A DNA stretch of 64,000 nt, taken from NCBI RefSeq assembly GCF_030555055.1, contig NZ_JAMOAO010000001.1, positions 2,666,001-2,730,000 of the forward strand, read 5' to 3'. The translations under genes were made by a program, and so were the position numbers. This stretch comes from Nocardiopsis sp. YSL2 (lineage in GTDB: Bacteria; Actinomycetota; Actinomycetes; Streptosporangiales; Streptosporangiaceae). The notes under the pieces were generated by a model that saw only the letters and a program-made list of their open reading frames with translations, did not search any database and was not told the DNA's origin. This document shows positions 48,995-58,440 of this stretch, piece after piece; within the stretch, counting starts at the first letter, position 1, and every line of letters begins with the position of its first letter.

Positions 48995-49993
48995 CTACCC
49001 GTGACCGGCGACCGAACCCCGGTACAGGGCGGCGACCACGCTCTCGATGTCGGGTTCGCGCAGTGTCAGGTCCGCCACCCCGTGCCGCCGGGTGACCTCG
49101 GCGATGACGCGCGCCGGGTTGTCGGACAGTTCCAGCCACTGGCGGGGGCCCTCCACACGGACGCACCTGGCGCCCTCGACCGCCAGCGGCGCGGTGGGCG
49201 CGGCCAGGTCCACGACCAGGACACGGGGGGAGGGCACGCTCGCGCGCAGCCCGGCGAGGCCGCCGTCGTAGGCCAGCCTCCCCTGGTCGATCACCACGAC
49301 GCGTTCGCACAGGCGCTCCACGTCCCCCAGGTCGTGCGTGGTCAGCAGGATCGTCGTGCCCTCCTCGGCGTTGAGCCGCAGCAGGAACTCCCGGATGGTC
49401 GACTTGCTGACCACGTCCAGACCGATCGTGGGTTCGTCGAGGACCAGCAGACGGGGCCCGTGCAGCAGGGCGGCCGTCAGGTCGCCGCGCATGCGCTGGC
49501 CCAGGCTGAGCTGGCGCACCGGCGTGGCCAGGAACGGTCCGAGCTCCAGGAGTTCGGTGAGCTCGGCGAGCCGTCGCGCGTGGTCGGCGGCCGGAACGCG
49601 GTACATGTGCCGGGTGAGCTCGAAGCTGTCGCGCAGCGGCAGGTCCCACCACAGGGTGGACCGCTGGCCGAACACGACCCCGATGCGTGCGGCGAGCCGG
49701 GTGCGCTGACGGGCCGGTTCCAGGCCGGTGACCCGGACCCGGCCCTGGGTCGGGCTGAGGATGCCGGTGAGCATCTTCATCGTCGAGCTCTTCCCGGCCC
49801 CGTTGGGTCCGAGGTAGCCGACGATCTCACCGGGGAACACGGTCAGGTCGACGTCGCGCACCGCGCTGACGGTGCGTCGCCGACGGCGCAGGAAGGGGCC
49901 CTCGGTGAGGGTGAAGTCCCGGCCCAGGCCCGCGGCTTCGATGACGGGTTCGGCGCAGGTCCGGGCGGGGGCGGTCGTGGTCTTCGGCGGCAT
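48995..49993 (-). CDS. ABC transporter ATP-binding protein
   Basis: 332 residues. Walker A GPNGAGKSST (about 60-69), signature LSLGQRMRG with the less usual LGQ, Walker B LLVLDEPTIGLD and His-loop TTHDL. The LSLGQRMR form and the FGQRSTLWWDLPLRDSF Q-loop place it with ATPases that serve DUF990-type ABC-2 permeases. The C-terminal 80 residues form an ACT-like accessory domain. It is the last gene of a three-gene exporter operon. Confidence 0.92.
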   Translation of the reverse strand: MPPKTTTAPARTCAEPVIEAAGLGRDFTLTEGPFLRRRRRTVSAVRDVDLTVFPGEIVGYLGPNGAGKSSTMKMLTGILSPTQGRVRVTGLEPARQRTRLAARIGVVFGQRSTLWWDLPLRDSFELTRHMYRVPAADHARRLAELTELLELGPFLATPVRQLSLGQRMRGDLTAALLHGPRLLVLDEPTIGLDVVSKSTIREFLLRLNAEEGTTILLTTHDLGDVERLCERVVVIDQGRLAYDGGLAGLRASVPSPRVLVVDLAAPTAPLAVEGARCVRVEGPRQWLELSDNPARVIAEVTRRHGVADLTLREPDIESVVAALYRGSVAGHG

Positions 49994-49996
49994 CGG

Positions 49997-50860
49997 TCAG
50001 CTCCCGGTGGATCGGTAGCGGCGCAGCCCGAACCGCCAGGTGGCGGTGGCCAGGGCGCACAACAGGACGGCGACGACAGGGGTGGCCAGGCGCAGGGCGT
50101 CGGGCAGGCCGGCGGGGTCGGGGCGGTCGAGCAGGTACAGGGCCGGCTGCCAGCTGACGAAGGCCAGCGGCACGGCGAACGTGGCGGCGCGTACGACGCC
50201 GCGCGAGTAGACCGACAGCGGGTACTCCACCAGTGCCTGGCCGCCGTAGGTCACCGAGTGGGCCGCCTCCCGGGCGTCGGGGAGGAAGAACTGCAGGCAC
50301 GCGCCGATCACCCAGATCGCGCAGGCGATGGCGGTCCCCGACACCAGGAGTACGGGTAGCGCCAGCACCCGGCCGGGCGTCCAGTCGACGTCGGCGGCGG
50401 CCAGGGCGTAGGCCGTGACCGCGGCGGCGGGCAGGATGCGGCCCAGGCGGCGGGGCGCGAAGCGGTCGGTGGCCATCTGCACCAGCGGGGAGACGGGCCG
50501 GACCAGCATCGCGTCGAGGGTGCCCGTACGGATGTGCTGTCCGAGGCTCTCGACCGATCCCATGAGCATGTTGGCGCAGCCGAACGCCGTGGTGGCCAGC
50601 CCGGAGATGAGCAGTCCCTCGTGCACACCGAACCCGGCCAGGCGCCCGGCGTGCGTGTACACCACCAGCACGGCGCCGATCTCCGCGACCGCGCCCAGGG
50701 ACGTCGCCAGGCTCATCAGTACGAGCGACGCCGGGTACTGCGCCATGGCCCTGCACCACGTCCACGCCAGCCGGAGGTAGGTGCGCACGGGGGTGCCCGC
50801 CGGGCTCCGGCCGGGGCGCCCCTCCCAGCCGCCGCGCACTCGTCGGAGGAGGTCAGCCAC
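49997..50860 (-). CDS. ABC-2 type permease (DUF990-like)
   Basis: 287 residues, six membrane helices. YRVTL-type start is absent but RTGTLDAMLVRPVSPLVQ and the cytoplasmic SPDAREAAH-like segment (LPDAREAAHSVTYGG) match the family. Three bases separate its stop from the ATPase start. It forms a heterodimer with the product of 50853-51653. Confidence 0.87.
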   Translation of the reverse strand: MADLLRRVRGGWEGRPGRSPAGTPVRTYLRLAWTWCRAMAQYPASLVLMSLATSLGAVAEIGAVLVVYTHAGRLAGFGVHEGLLISGLATTAFGCANMLMGSVESLGQHIRTGTLDAMLVRPVSPLVQMATDRFAPRRLGRILPAAAVTAYALAAADVDWTPGRVLALPVLLVSGTAIACAIWVIGACLQFFLPDAREAAHSVTYGGQALVEYPLSVYSRGVVRAATFAVPLAFVSWQPALYLLDRPDPAGLPDALRLATPVVAVLLCALATATWRFGLRRYRSTGS

Positions 50861-51653
50861 CTTGGACCACCACCCTGCCGGTCGCCCGGGAGGTGGACCA
50901 CGCGGCGAACGCGAACAGGGCCAGGGCCCATCCGGCCTGGACCGCGAGGCCGCTCAGGACGGTGCCGCCGGGGAGGGTGTCCTTGCCCAGGAAGATCTCC
51001 GCGGGCAGCTGCACGATGGACGCCCAGGGCAGGAGCCGCAGCACGTCGCCCACACCCGCGGGGAACAGGGGCAGCGGCAGGAGCATGCCCGCGGCGATCG
51101 GGCCCAGGAACCCGGCCACCGTCTGGATGCCGCGGGTGTCCATCAGCCAGAAGCCGGCCAGCTCGTACAGGTAGCGCAGCGCGAAGGAGACCAGCGTGGC
51201 CAGGGCGATCGACACCGCCACCGCCGCCCAGCGCCACGGGTCGGTCGGGATGAGCAGGTCGAACAGGAGCGCTCCGACGACGAAGGTGGGGACGCCCCGG
51301 AACACCAGGTTGAAGGCGGCGCGGCCGAGGTCGTCGGCCAGCCACCACCCCAGGAGCGAGACCGGCCGCAGCAGGTCGGTGGCCACCGCGCCGCTGCGCA
51401 CGCGCTCGCCGAGTTCCAGGGGCGGACCCATGATCGCGACCACCGCGATCAGCCCCTGGGCGACGAAGACCTGGGTCACCGCGTCGTCGGCGTCGTAGCC
51501 GTTGATCTGGGGGCGCGCCGCGAAGAGGGCGAGCAGCACCATCGCGTTGATGACGCCGAAGACGCTGTTGGTGATCAGTCCGGCGGCCACGGCCGCACGG
51601 TAGGTGGAATAGCGGCGCAGCCCTCGGGCGGCCACCGCGCAGTAGACACGCAC
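50853..51653 (-). CDS. ABC-2 type permease, partner subunit
   Basis: 266 residues from GTG 51653 (GGGAG nine bases upstream). Six membrane helices; RVRSGAVATDLLRPVSLLGWW is the same loop as in the partner subunit. Its end overlaps the partner's start by 8 bp. Together with the ATPase it likely exports a small hydrophobic compound or cell-envelope component. Confidence 0.86.
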   Translation of the reverse strand: MRVYCAVAARGLRRYSTYRAAVAAGLITNSVFGVINAMVLLALFAARPQINGYDADDAVTQVFVAQGLIAVVAIMGPPLELGERVRSGAVATDLLRPVSLLGWWLADDLGRAAFNLVFRGVPTFVVGALLFDLLIPTDPWRWAAVAVSIALATLVSFALRYLYELAGFWLMDTRGIQTVAGFLGPIAAGMLLPLPLFPAGVGDVLRLLPWASIVQLPAEIFLGKDTLPGGTVLSGLAVQAGWALALFAFAAWSTSRATGRVVVQGG

Positions 51654-51932
51654 GGGTGCGTACTCCCTGGCAGATCGAGACCGTGCAGAAGATGAACGAC
51701 CGGTCTCGGCGCAGGGGCGGGGGACCTGGGGGAGGGGGACCGCCCCCGGAGGAGACACGGGGGTCCGGCACGTCCCTGATACAGACACAGGTCCGGGTCG
51801 CCGCGAGGAAGAGAAGGTAGCACATCCGGGGACCGGTACCGGTTCGCGCGCCCGGCGGGCGGTACCGTTCCACGACGGCTCCGGGCCGCGACCGGGCCGG
51901 GGGAGACGCTGGTGGACGAAGGGAGAGCGCGG

Positions 51933-52700
51933 GTGTCGGAGGAGAGGGCGGGGACCGGGGCCGGACGGGGCGTCGTGGTGCTGACGGGCGCCGGATCGGG
52001 TCTGGGGAGGGCCACCGCCGCGCGGCTGCTCGACGACGGGTACGCGGTGGTGCTGGCGGGCCGCCGGCGATCCGCTCTGGAGGAGACCGCCGACGGCCGA
52101 CCGCGTGCCGTGGTGGTGGAGGCCGACGTGACCTCGTCCGACTCCGTGCGGGCGCTGTTCGCGCTGGTTCGGGAGCGGTTCGGCCGGGTCGACGTGCTGG
52201 TGAACAACGCCGGTGTGTTCGGCCCGAGCGCCGCCGTCGACGCGGTCTCCGACGAGGACTGGCAGAGCGTCCTGGCCACCAACGTCACGGGGTCGATGTA
52301 CTGCGCGCGAGAGGCGGCCCGCCTGATGAAGGAGCAGGACCCCCGCGGCGGCCGGATCATCAACAACGGGTCGGTCTCGGCGCACGTGCCGCGTCCCTCC
52401 AGCGTCGCCTACACCGTGAGCAAGCACGCCGTCTCCGGGCTCACCGCGTCCATGAACCTCGACCTGCGGGGCCACGGGATCGCCTGCACGCAGATCGACG
52501 TGGGCAACGCGTCGACGGCGATGGTGGCGGGGTTCGGGGCCGGTGCCGTCCAGCCCGACGGATCGGTGCGCGCCGAACCCGTGATCGACCCCGCGCACGT
52601 GGCGTCGACGATCGCGCACGTCGTCTCGCTGCCGCCGGACGTCTCCGTGCCGCAGGTGACGGTGATGGCGCGGGAGATGCCCTACGCCGGACGGGGGTAG
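51933..52700 (+). CDS. Short-chain dehydrogenase/reductase
   Basis: 255 residues from GTG 51933 (AGGGAG upstream); a GTG at 51912 is the alternative. Classical SDR: TGAGSGLGRATA cofactor loop, NNAG at about 89-92, Ser in NNGSVSAH and catalytic YTVSK. Asp/Arg pattern after the second strand (AGRRR) suggests NADP preference. Substrate unknown. Confidence 0.93.
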   Translation: MSEERAGTGAGRGVVVLTGAGSGLGRATAARLLDDGYAVVLAGRRRSALEETADGRPRAVVVEADVTSSDSVRALFALVRERFGRVDVLVNNAGVFGPSAAVDAVSDEDWQSVLATNVTGSMYCAREAARLMKEQDPRGGRIINNGSVSAHVPRPSSVAYTVSKHAVSGLTASMNLDLRGHGIACTQIDVGNASTAMVAGFGAGAVQPDGSVRAEPVIDPAHVASTIAHVVSLPPDVSVPQVTVMAREMPYAGRG

Positions 52701-52802
52701 TGCGGGACGGGCGGCGACCCCGCTCCGTGACCAGGGTCACGCTCTGTTGTTACCGGCCCGTCACAGAGTGAAGGACCCCCGCAACGTCGGCTTGGCACTG
52801 TC

Positions 52803-53729
52803 GTGGGCATGGACGCTTCCGAAGGCAGTCACGGAACCGACGACCACACGCGCCCCGGCTTCCTCGGCCGCGAGGCGCTGGACCTGGGAATCCTCCTGCT
52901 CGCGGCCGGGGCCGCGCACGTCGTGGTGCTCTCCCTCGGCCACAGCGACGGCGGGGTCCGCGCACTGATCGCCGTGGGCGTGCTCCTGCTCGCGGTGTCC
53001 GGACTCCACCGCTGGCACCGCCAGCGGGCCGCGCACGCGGTCCGGCGGCGGGCCCGTCGCGGAGGGCGGCCGACCGGGACCAGCCCGTCCGCGCCCCCGG
53101 CGGCCTCCGTCGGCGCCCTCCCCGCGCCCCTCCACGACCACGCCGACGACCGGCTGTGGAGCGTCCGGGTGACCGTCGCCGACGTCCCCGGCGGCCTCGC
53201 CGCGCTCACCTCCCGGTTCGCCGGGCTCGGGGTCGACATCCGGCTCATGCAGGTCCACCCCGGCGGGCCCGAGGCGATAGACGAGTTCTTCGTCAACGCC
53301 CCCGCCCGGGTGGCGGAGGGCGACCTGTACGACGCCGTGCAGGGGGCGGGGGTCCGCGACGTGATCGTGCGTCCGGCCGACGTCCACGAGCTCAGCGACA
53401 CCACCAGCCGGACGCTCGCCCTGGTCAGCGCCCTGATCACCGGTGCCACGACCCTGGAGCGGTCGCTGGTGGCGCTGTCGGCGGCGCAGGAGGTCCAGCG
53501 CGTCGCACGGCCGCCGGAGGGCATGGGACGCGAGGACCTGTCCGGTACCGCCATGACGCTCCCGGCCCCCGACGGCGGGGTCCTCGTGGTGCGCCGCCAG
53601 GGGGACACCGGGTCCTCCCCCGGGGATGGCGGGCGGCAGGTGGCGGTTCCGTTCACCGCCCTGGAGTTCGCCCGCTGCCGCGCGCTGGTCCACGTGGCGC
53701 TGTCCCTGCACACGGACGCGCGCCGCTGA
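52803..53729 (+). CDS. Membrane-anchored ACT-domain protein
   Basis: 308 residues from GTG 52803 or ATG 52809. Two membrane helices (about 24-70), a basic linker, then an ACT domain beginning WSVRVTVADVPGGLAALTSRF (about 119-200). The rest is a helical domain with few clear motifs. ACT domains bind amino acids; attachment to a membrane anchor is less common. Role unknown. Confidence 0.8.
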   Translation: MGMDASEGSHGTDDHTRPGFLGREALDLGILLLAAGAAHVVVLSLGHSDGGVRALIAVGVLLLAVSGLHRWHRQRAAHAVRRRARRGGRPTGTSPSAPPAASVGALPAPLHDHADDRLWSVRVTVADVPGGLAALTSRFAGLGVDIRLMQVHPGGPEAIDEFFVNAPARVAEGDLYDAVQGAGVRDVIVRPADVHELSDTTSRTLALVSALITGATTLERSLVALSAAQEVQRVARPPEGMGREDLSGTAMTLPAPDGGVLVVRRQGDTGSSPGDGGRQVAVPFTALEFARCRALVHVALSLHTDARR

Positions 53730-53753
53730 ACGGCGGTCGCCGCCCTCCCCCCG

Positions 53754-53775
53754 TTCGTCCACATCTGTGGACGAA
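53754..53775. terminator. Terminator-like hairpin
   Basis: TTCGTCCACA pairs with TGTGGACGAA across two bases, between the ACT gene and the L,D-transpeptidase gene. Confidence 0.5.
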
Positions 53776-53812
53776 GGGCGGGGAACGCCGTGCGGGTGGG
53801 TAAAGGAGACGT

Positions 53813-54547
53813 ATGGTAACCCCCTTGTCACTCCCACGAAGGTTCCGCGCGCGCGTCCCCACCCGTGCGGCCGTCACCGCCGCGGTGGTGGCGTGCGCGC
53901 TGGTCGCGGCGCTCACCGCGACGGCGCGGCCCGCCGCGGCGGTCGCCCCCGCCGAGCTGCGCCAGGGTTCCTCCGGACCGGCGGTGTCCGAGGTCCAGGA
54001 ACGCCTGGCCGAGCTCGACTACTGGATCGACGGCGTGGACGGCGAGTTCGGCTTCAACACGGCCCAGGCGGTCACGGCGCTGCAGAAGGCGGCCGGGATC
54101 GACCGCGACGGCATCGTCGGCCCCGATACCCGTGCCGCGCTTGACGAGGGCGTGCGGCCCTCCGCCACCTCCTCGTCGGGCGACGTGCTGGAGATCGACC
54201 TGGAGCGCCAGCTCCTGCTGGTGGTCTCCGGCGGAGAGGTCGAACGCGTGCTCAACACCTCCACCGGATCGGGACGGCCCTACGAGGGCTCCGACGGCAC
54301 CGAGCGCATCGCCACCACGCCGACCGGCACGTACTCGGTCTTCCGCGAGGTCGACTCCTGGGACCCGGGCCCCTACGGCGCCCTGTACCGGCCCAAGTAC
54401 TTCAACGGCGGCATCGCCGTGCACGGCTACCCCAGCGTGCCGCCGCAGCCCGCCTCGCACGGATGCGCCCGGGTGAGCATGGCCGCGATGGACTGGCTGT
54501 GGGAGAGCGGGAACATGGAGGTGTACACGACCGTCGTCGTCCGATGA
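53813..54547 (+). CDS. Secreted L,D-transpeptidase with peptidoglycan-binding domain
   Basis: 244 residues. Signal peptide to about residue 43 (AAALTATARPAAA). A PG-binding_1 domain follows (RQGSSGPAVSEVQERLAEL, about 49-108) and then a YkuD catalytic domain whose active site is HGYPSVPPQPASHGCARVS, nucleophile Cys218. It forms 3-3 cross-links or attaches proteins to the cell wall. Only 84 bp lie upstream, with AAAGGAG before the ATG. Confidence 0.93.
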   Translation: MVTPLSLPRRFRARVPTRAAVTAAVVACALVAALTATARPAAAVAPAELRQGSSGPAVSEVQERLAELDYWIDGVDGEFGFNTAQAVTALQKAAGIDRDGIVGPDTRAALDEGVRPSATSSSGDVLEIDLERQLLLVVSGGEVERVLNTSTGSGRPYEGSDGTERIATTPTGTYSVFREVDSWDPGPYGALYRPKYFNGGIAVHGYPSVPPQPASHGCARVSMAAMDWLWESGNMEVYTTVVVR

Positions 54548-55052
54548 TCCGGGCCCGGTGCCGCCGGATCGCCCGGCGGCACCCACGGATCACCCCGCAC
54601 ATGCGCGAGGCCGGTCGCGCCCGAAGGTCGCGTGTTTCGGTCAACCTCAATACGGATATTCGGGTGTGCTAAAAAGGAAGTGCTCTCCGCTGACCCTCTA
54701 TTACCAGGCGTAACAGCAGGGAATCTATGCGGCGTAATGGGGACGTATTCACTACGCTTCGAGATCACCTTTGATGTGTTTTCCTTGGAATAATCCTCAG
54801 CGTTCATCGCGGTGTGCCCGCGTCACACCCAGGGGTGTCGCACGCCTCCACAGCGCCCACGCCACAGGCGCTTTCGCGTGTCGCCTTCTTCCGGTAGATT
54901 TCCCCGTAGCCGATCAGTCGGAGTTATCTCGGCAACACCCCTCCTCTGGCCGTCGGTGTTCTCCCGCACCCTTGTTCGCGTATGCACCGTTCGCGCGTGC
55001 GCTGCGACGAACACACACGCTCCTGGTCGAATCCCCATCCTGCGGAGACTCA
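54548..55052. other. AT-richer intergenic region before the XRE-helicase pair
   Basis: About 505 bp. Bases 54640-54800 are much richer in A and T than the surroundings and contain several TATTCA- and TAAT-like words; a promoter for the following genes probably lies here. Frames open toward 55053, but none has a ribosome site and codon bias is poor. Confidence 0.45.
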
Positions 55053-55466
55053 TTGAGTACGACGGCCGTTCTCGAACCGACCGGTCCCAACTCCTCCCTG
55101 CGCGCCACCGGCTGGCTGGACCGCCTGCTGTCCACGCCGATCGACACCACCGTCGAGCGGATCGGCCTGCTCCGCGACCTGGCCGGCTACGACGAACGGC
55201 CCGACCCCCGCAGGGCCCGCAGTACCGAGGACTTCCTGCTGACCATGCGTCGCTACCTCGTCTGGGCGGGCGACTGGTCCTACCTGGAACTGGAGTACCT
55301 GTGCGGCGGCGCCGTCAAGGCGGCCACCTTCCGGGAGGTCCTCGAGGGCACCGAACTGCCGAGGTACGTCTTCCTCATGGCCTTCGTGACCGCCTGCGCG
55401 GGCGAGGACGAGGGCGAGCGCCGCCGCTGGGTCGACGCCTGGCGCGGACTCCGCCGCCCGTCCTAG
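55053..55466 (+). CDS. XRE-like helix-turn-helix protein
   Basis: 137 residues from TTG 55053, with GCGGAGA upstream. STEDFLLTMRRYLVWAGDWSYLELE followed by TFREVLEGTELPRYVFLMAFVTACA (about 52-118) matches the layout of actinobacterial XRE-type domains (SVEEFV..LR.LKEWSGLSYRQLE..TL.DVLR..LPR.ELL.AFV.ACG), though divergent. An ATG at 54771 in the same frame would lengthen it through poor sequence. It ends 10 bp before the helicase ATG, so the two are one unit and it probably regulates or partners the helicase. Confidence 0.65.
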   Translation: MSTTAVLEPTGPNSSLRATGWLDRLLSTPIDTTVERIGLLRDLAGYDERPDPRRARSTEDFLLTMRRYLVWAGDWSYLELEYLCGGAVKAATFREVLEGTELPRYVFLMAFVTACAGEDEGERRRWVDAWRGLRRPS

Positions 55467-55476
55467 AGCCGGGCGC

Positions 55477-58401
55477 ATGCCCGACGCACACCGAGGGGGA
55501 CAGCCCGGCTCGGGCGGGCGGACGGCCCCGGAACCGTCGGTGTTCGCGGCGGCCTCCTGGCCCGGCGAGTTCCGGTCCTACCAGAACGACGCGCTGAGCC
55601 AGGTCGGCTCACGATGGGCCGACGGCCACCGGCGCACTTGGGTCGTGCTGCCGCCCGGCGCCGGAAAGACCCTCGTCGGACTGGAGGCCGCCCGCCGCCT
55701 CGGCCGCCGCACCGTCGTCTTCGCCCCCAACATCGCGATCCAGGGGCAGTGGATCACCCACTGGGAGGCCTACGACCGGCCGGAGGGCGGCACGGCCGGA
55801 ACCGAACGGGCCCTGGAACACGACCTCAACGTGCTGACCTACCAGTCGCTCGCCGTCTTCGACCCCGAGGCCGAGACCGGCGGGAGCGGCTCCGTCCGCG
55901 ACCGCCTCCACGCCAACGGCCGGTCCCTGGTGGCGGCCCTCCACGACGCGGGTCCGCTCACCGTGGTCCTCGACGAGTGCCACCACCTCCTCCAGGTGTG
56001 GGGCCGCCTGCTCGCCGAGATCCTGGACGGGCTTCCCGACGCCCACGTCATCGGTTTGACCGGAACACCCTCCGCGAGCCTGACCAGAACCGAGAAGGCA
56101 CTGGTGGAGCGCCTCTTCGGAGCGCCGATCACCGGCGCGTCCGTCCCCGCGCTCGTCCGCGACGGCTACCTGGCCCCGTTCGCGGAACTGGCCTACATCA
56201 CCGTGCCCAACGCGTTGGAACGCGAGTACCTCGCCGAGCAGGGGCTCCGGTTCACGGAGATGTGCGCGGAGCTGCTCACCCCCGGTTTCGCCGGGACCGA
56301 CTTCCTCGCGTGGATCGACGTGCGGTTCGTCCACCGCTTCACCGCCGGACACGACCGGGCCGACTGGGACCGGCTGGCCGGTGAACGCCCCGACGAGGCC
56401 GACGCGGTCCTGCGGCTCCACCACGCCGGACTCTGCGCGCTCCCCAGGGGAGCCCGCCTCGCGGAACGGCACCGCCACCCGCCCGACGCCGACGACTGGG
56501 CGGCGCTCATCCGGGACTACGAGCGACACTGCCTCGACCCCGGCACCGAGCGGAACGGCGCCGCGCGTCAGAGCATCCGGGCCGCCCTGCCGACCGTCGG
56601 GTACCAGCTCACCCGACGCGGCGTCCGGGCCACCGCCTCGCCCGTGGACCGCGTCCTCGCCCGCAGCGCCGCCAAGTCCCAGGCGACCGTGGAGATCGTG
56701 GACACCGAGGCGGACGCGCTCGGCGACCGGTTGCGCGCCCTGGTCCTGTGCGACCAGGAGCGCGCCCGCACACCGCGGTCCCTGCGCGGCGTCCTCGCCG
56801 AGGACGCCGGGTCGGCCTGGCTCCAACTGGCCCTGCTCGTGGAGGACCCGCGCACCGCCTTCCTCAACCCCGTCATGATCACCGCCCGCACGGTGGCGAC
56901 CAGCCCGTGGACCAGCGACGCGCTCATCGGCTTCGTCCGCGCCGAGCGCCCCGACCTCGACCTGTCCGTCCGGGAGGTGGACGGCCTCCACGTCATCGAG
57001 GGGACGTGGCCACCGCGCACACGCGTCGGGCTGGTGACCCGCTTCCTGGACTGGGCCGGCTGCCGGGTGCTGGTCGGGACCAGGGCACTCCTCGGCGAGG
57101 GGTGGGACGCGCGGGGGATCAACGTGGTCGTGGACCTGACGACCTCCACCACGGCGACGGCGGTCGCGCAGGGCCGGGGCAGGGCCCTGCGACTGGACCC
57201 CTCATGGCCGGAGAAGACCGCGCACACCTGGACGGTCGTGTGCGTGAGCCACGACCACCCCAAGGGAGACGCGGACTGGAACCGGTTCGTCCGTAAACAC
57301 GAGGGCTACCCGGCCCTGGGCACCGACGGCGGCGTGGTGAGCGGGGTGGCGCACGTCGACGCCCGCCTCTCCCCGTACGAACCGCCGCCGGAGGGGCAGA
57401 CGGACGCGATCAACGCGCGCATGCTCATCCGGGCGGGTGCCCGGGACGAGACACGTGAGCAGTGGCGGCTGGGGGAGCCGTACCAGGACACGCTGACCGC
57501 CGCGCTGCGGGTCTGGGAGAAGCGGGTGCCCCCCGCTCCCCGGCAGCCCTCCGTCCACCCTGAGCCCCCCGAGCACGGGCGGTCCCCCGCTCCGGGGCCG
57601 CCGCCCACCGTGCTGCCCGCCGACGCCGGAGCGATCCGGAGGGCGGCGGACCCCGGGGATTCGGAGCGTGCCCGGCGACAGGGGCGCGCCGCGTCGGCCC
57701 GGTCGGTGTGCGCCGCGGTCGCCGGCCTCGTGTCGGGCATGTTCCTCGGCCCGTTGCCGGTCGTGGTGGCGGTGGCCCTGCTGTGTGTGGCGGCTTCGGA
57801 GCTGGCGACGGCCGGCGCCGAGCGCGGGGCGGAGGTACGCGACGCCCGACGCCTGCTGGAACAGGCCAGGGGACCCGTCGGGATCGACAGGTACGCGTGC
57901 GCCGTCGCCGACGCGCTCAGGTACGCGGGGCACTCCGAGGTCGGTGCGCAGGGAGTGCGGATCCATGTGGACACGGCCGGTGTGCGCCAGTGCACCCTGA
58001 CCGGCGCGGGGCCCGGGGCCGCCGAGATGTTCGCCGTCGCCCTGGAGGAGGTCCTCAACCCGGCCGTCGGCGGCGATCCGGCCCCGACCGCCCGGCGCCA
58101 CCGCCGCTGGCTGGCGGTCCGGTACGAGCTCCCCGTTCCCGCTTCGGCGCGGGAGGGGCGCGAGTGGGCCCGCGCCCAGGTCCGGGGCCGCTCCGCGCCG
58201 AACCGGAAGGTCTACCACGCGGTCCCGCACGTGTTCGAGCGCGACCGGCGGGGGTCCCGGGCCTTCGAGAGGGCCTGGAACAGGTGGGTGAGTCCGGCAC
58301 CCCTCCTCGACCTGCGCACCGACCCCCGCGGCGACGCCCTGGCCGAGTACCGGCAGACCGCGGCCGAGGTGACCACCGGGTTCGGGCTCATCTGGAGCTG
58401 A
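55477..58401 (+). CDS. Superfamily 2 helicase fused to membrane hairpin and C-terminal domain
   Basis: 974 residues. SF2 motifs: Q-region FRSYQNDAL, Walker A PPGAGKTLV (about 59-67), motif II DECHH (about 165-169), motif III GLTGTPSAS, then motif V/VI GTRALLGEGWDARG and AVAQGRGRALR (about 535-575). From about 620 a Pro-rich linker leads to two adjacent membrane helices (about 742-778: SVCAAVAGLVSGMFLG and VVVAVALLCVAASEL) and a 190-residue domain without known motif ending in a YHAVPHVFERDRRGS segment. No nuclease motif was found. Helicases with membrane anchors are unusual outside defence systems; substrate not known. Confidence 0.85.
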   Translation: MPDAHRGGQPGSGGRTAPEPSVFAAASWPGEFRSYQNDALSQVGSRWADGHRRTWVVLPPGAGKTLVGLEAARRLGRRTVVFAPNIAIQGQWITHWEAYDRPEGGTAGTERALEHDLNVLTYQSLAVFDPEAETGGSGSVRDRLHANGRSLVAALHDAGPLTVVLDECHHLLQVWGRLLAEILDGLPDAHVIGLTGTPSASLTRTEKALVERLFGAPITGASVPALVRDGYLAPFAELAYITVPNALEREYLAEQGLRFTEMCAELLTPGFAGTDFLAWIDVRFVHRFTAGHDRADWDRLAGERPDEADAVLRLHHAGLCALPRGARLAERHRHPPDADDWAALIRDYERHCLDPGTERNGAARQSIRAALPTVGYQLTRRGVRATASPVDRVLARSAAKSQATVEIVDTEADALGDRLRALVLCDQERARTPRSLRGVLAEDAGSAWLQLALLVEDPRTAFLNPVMITARTVATSPWTSDALIGFVRAERPDLDLSVREVDGLHVIEGTWPPRTRVGLVTRFLDWAGCRVLVGTRALLGEGWDARGINVVVDLTTSTTATAVAQGRGRALRLDPSWPEKTAHTWTVVCVSHDHPKGDADWNRFVRKHEGYPALGTDGGVVSGVAHVDARLSPYEPPPEGQTDAINARMLIRAGARDETREQWRLGEPYQDTLTAALRVWEKRVPPAPRQPSVHPEPPEHGRSPAPGPPPTVLPADAGAIRRAADPGDSERARRQGRAASARSVCAAVAGLVSGMFLGPLPVVVAVALLCVAASELATAGAERGAEVRDARRLLEQARGPVGIDRYACAVADALRYAGHSEVGAQGVRIHVDTAGVRQCTLTGAGPGAAEMFAVALEEVLNPAVGGDPAPTARRHRRWLAVRYELPVPASAREGREWARAQVRGRSAPNRKVYHAVPHVFERDRRGSRAFERAWNRWVSPAPLLDLRTDPRGDALAEYRQTAAEVTTGFGLIWS

Positions 58402-58440
58402 CGCCGGCGGGCCGGGGGAGGACCCGGCAGGTCCCGGGCC

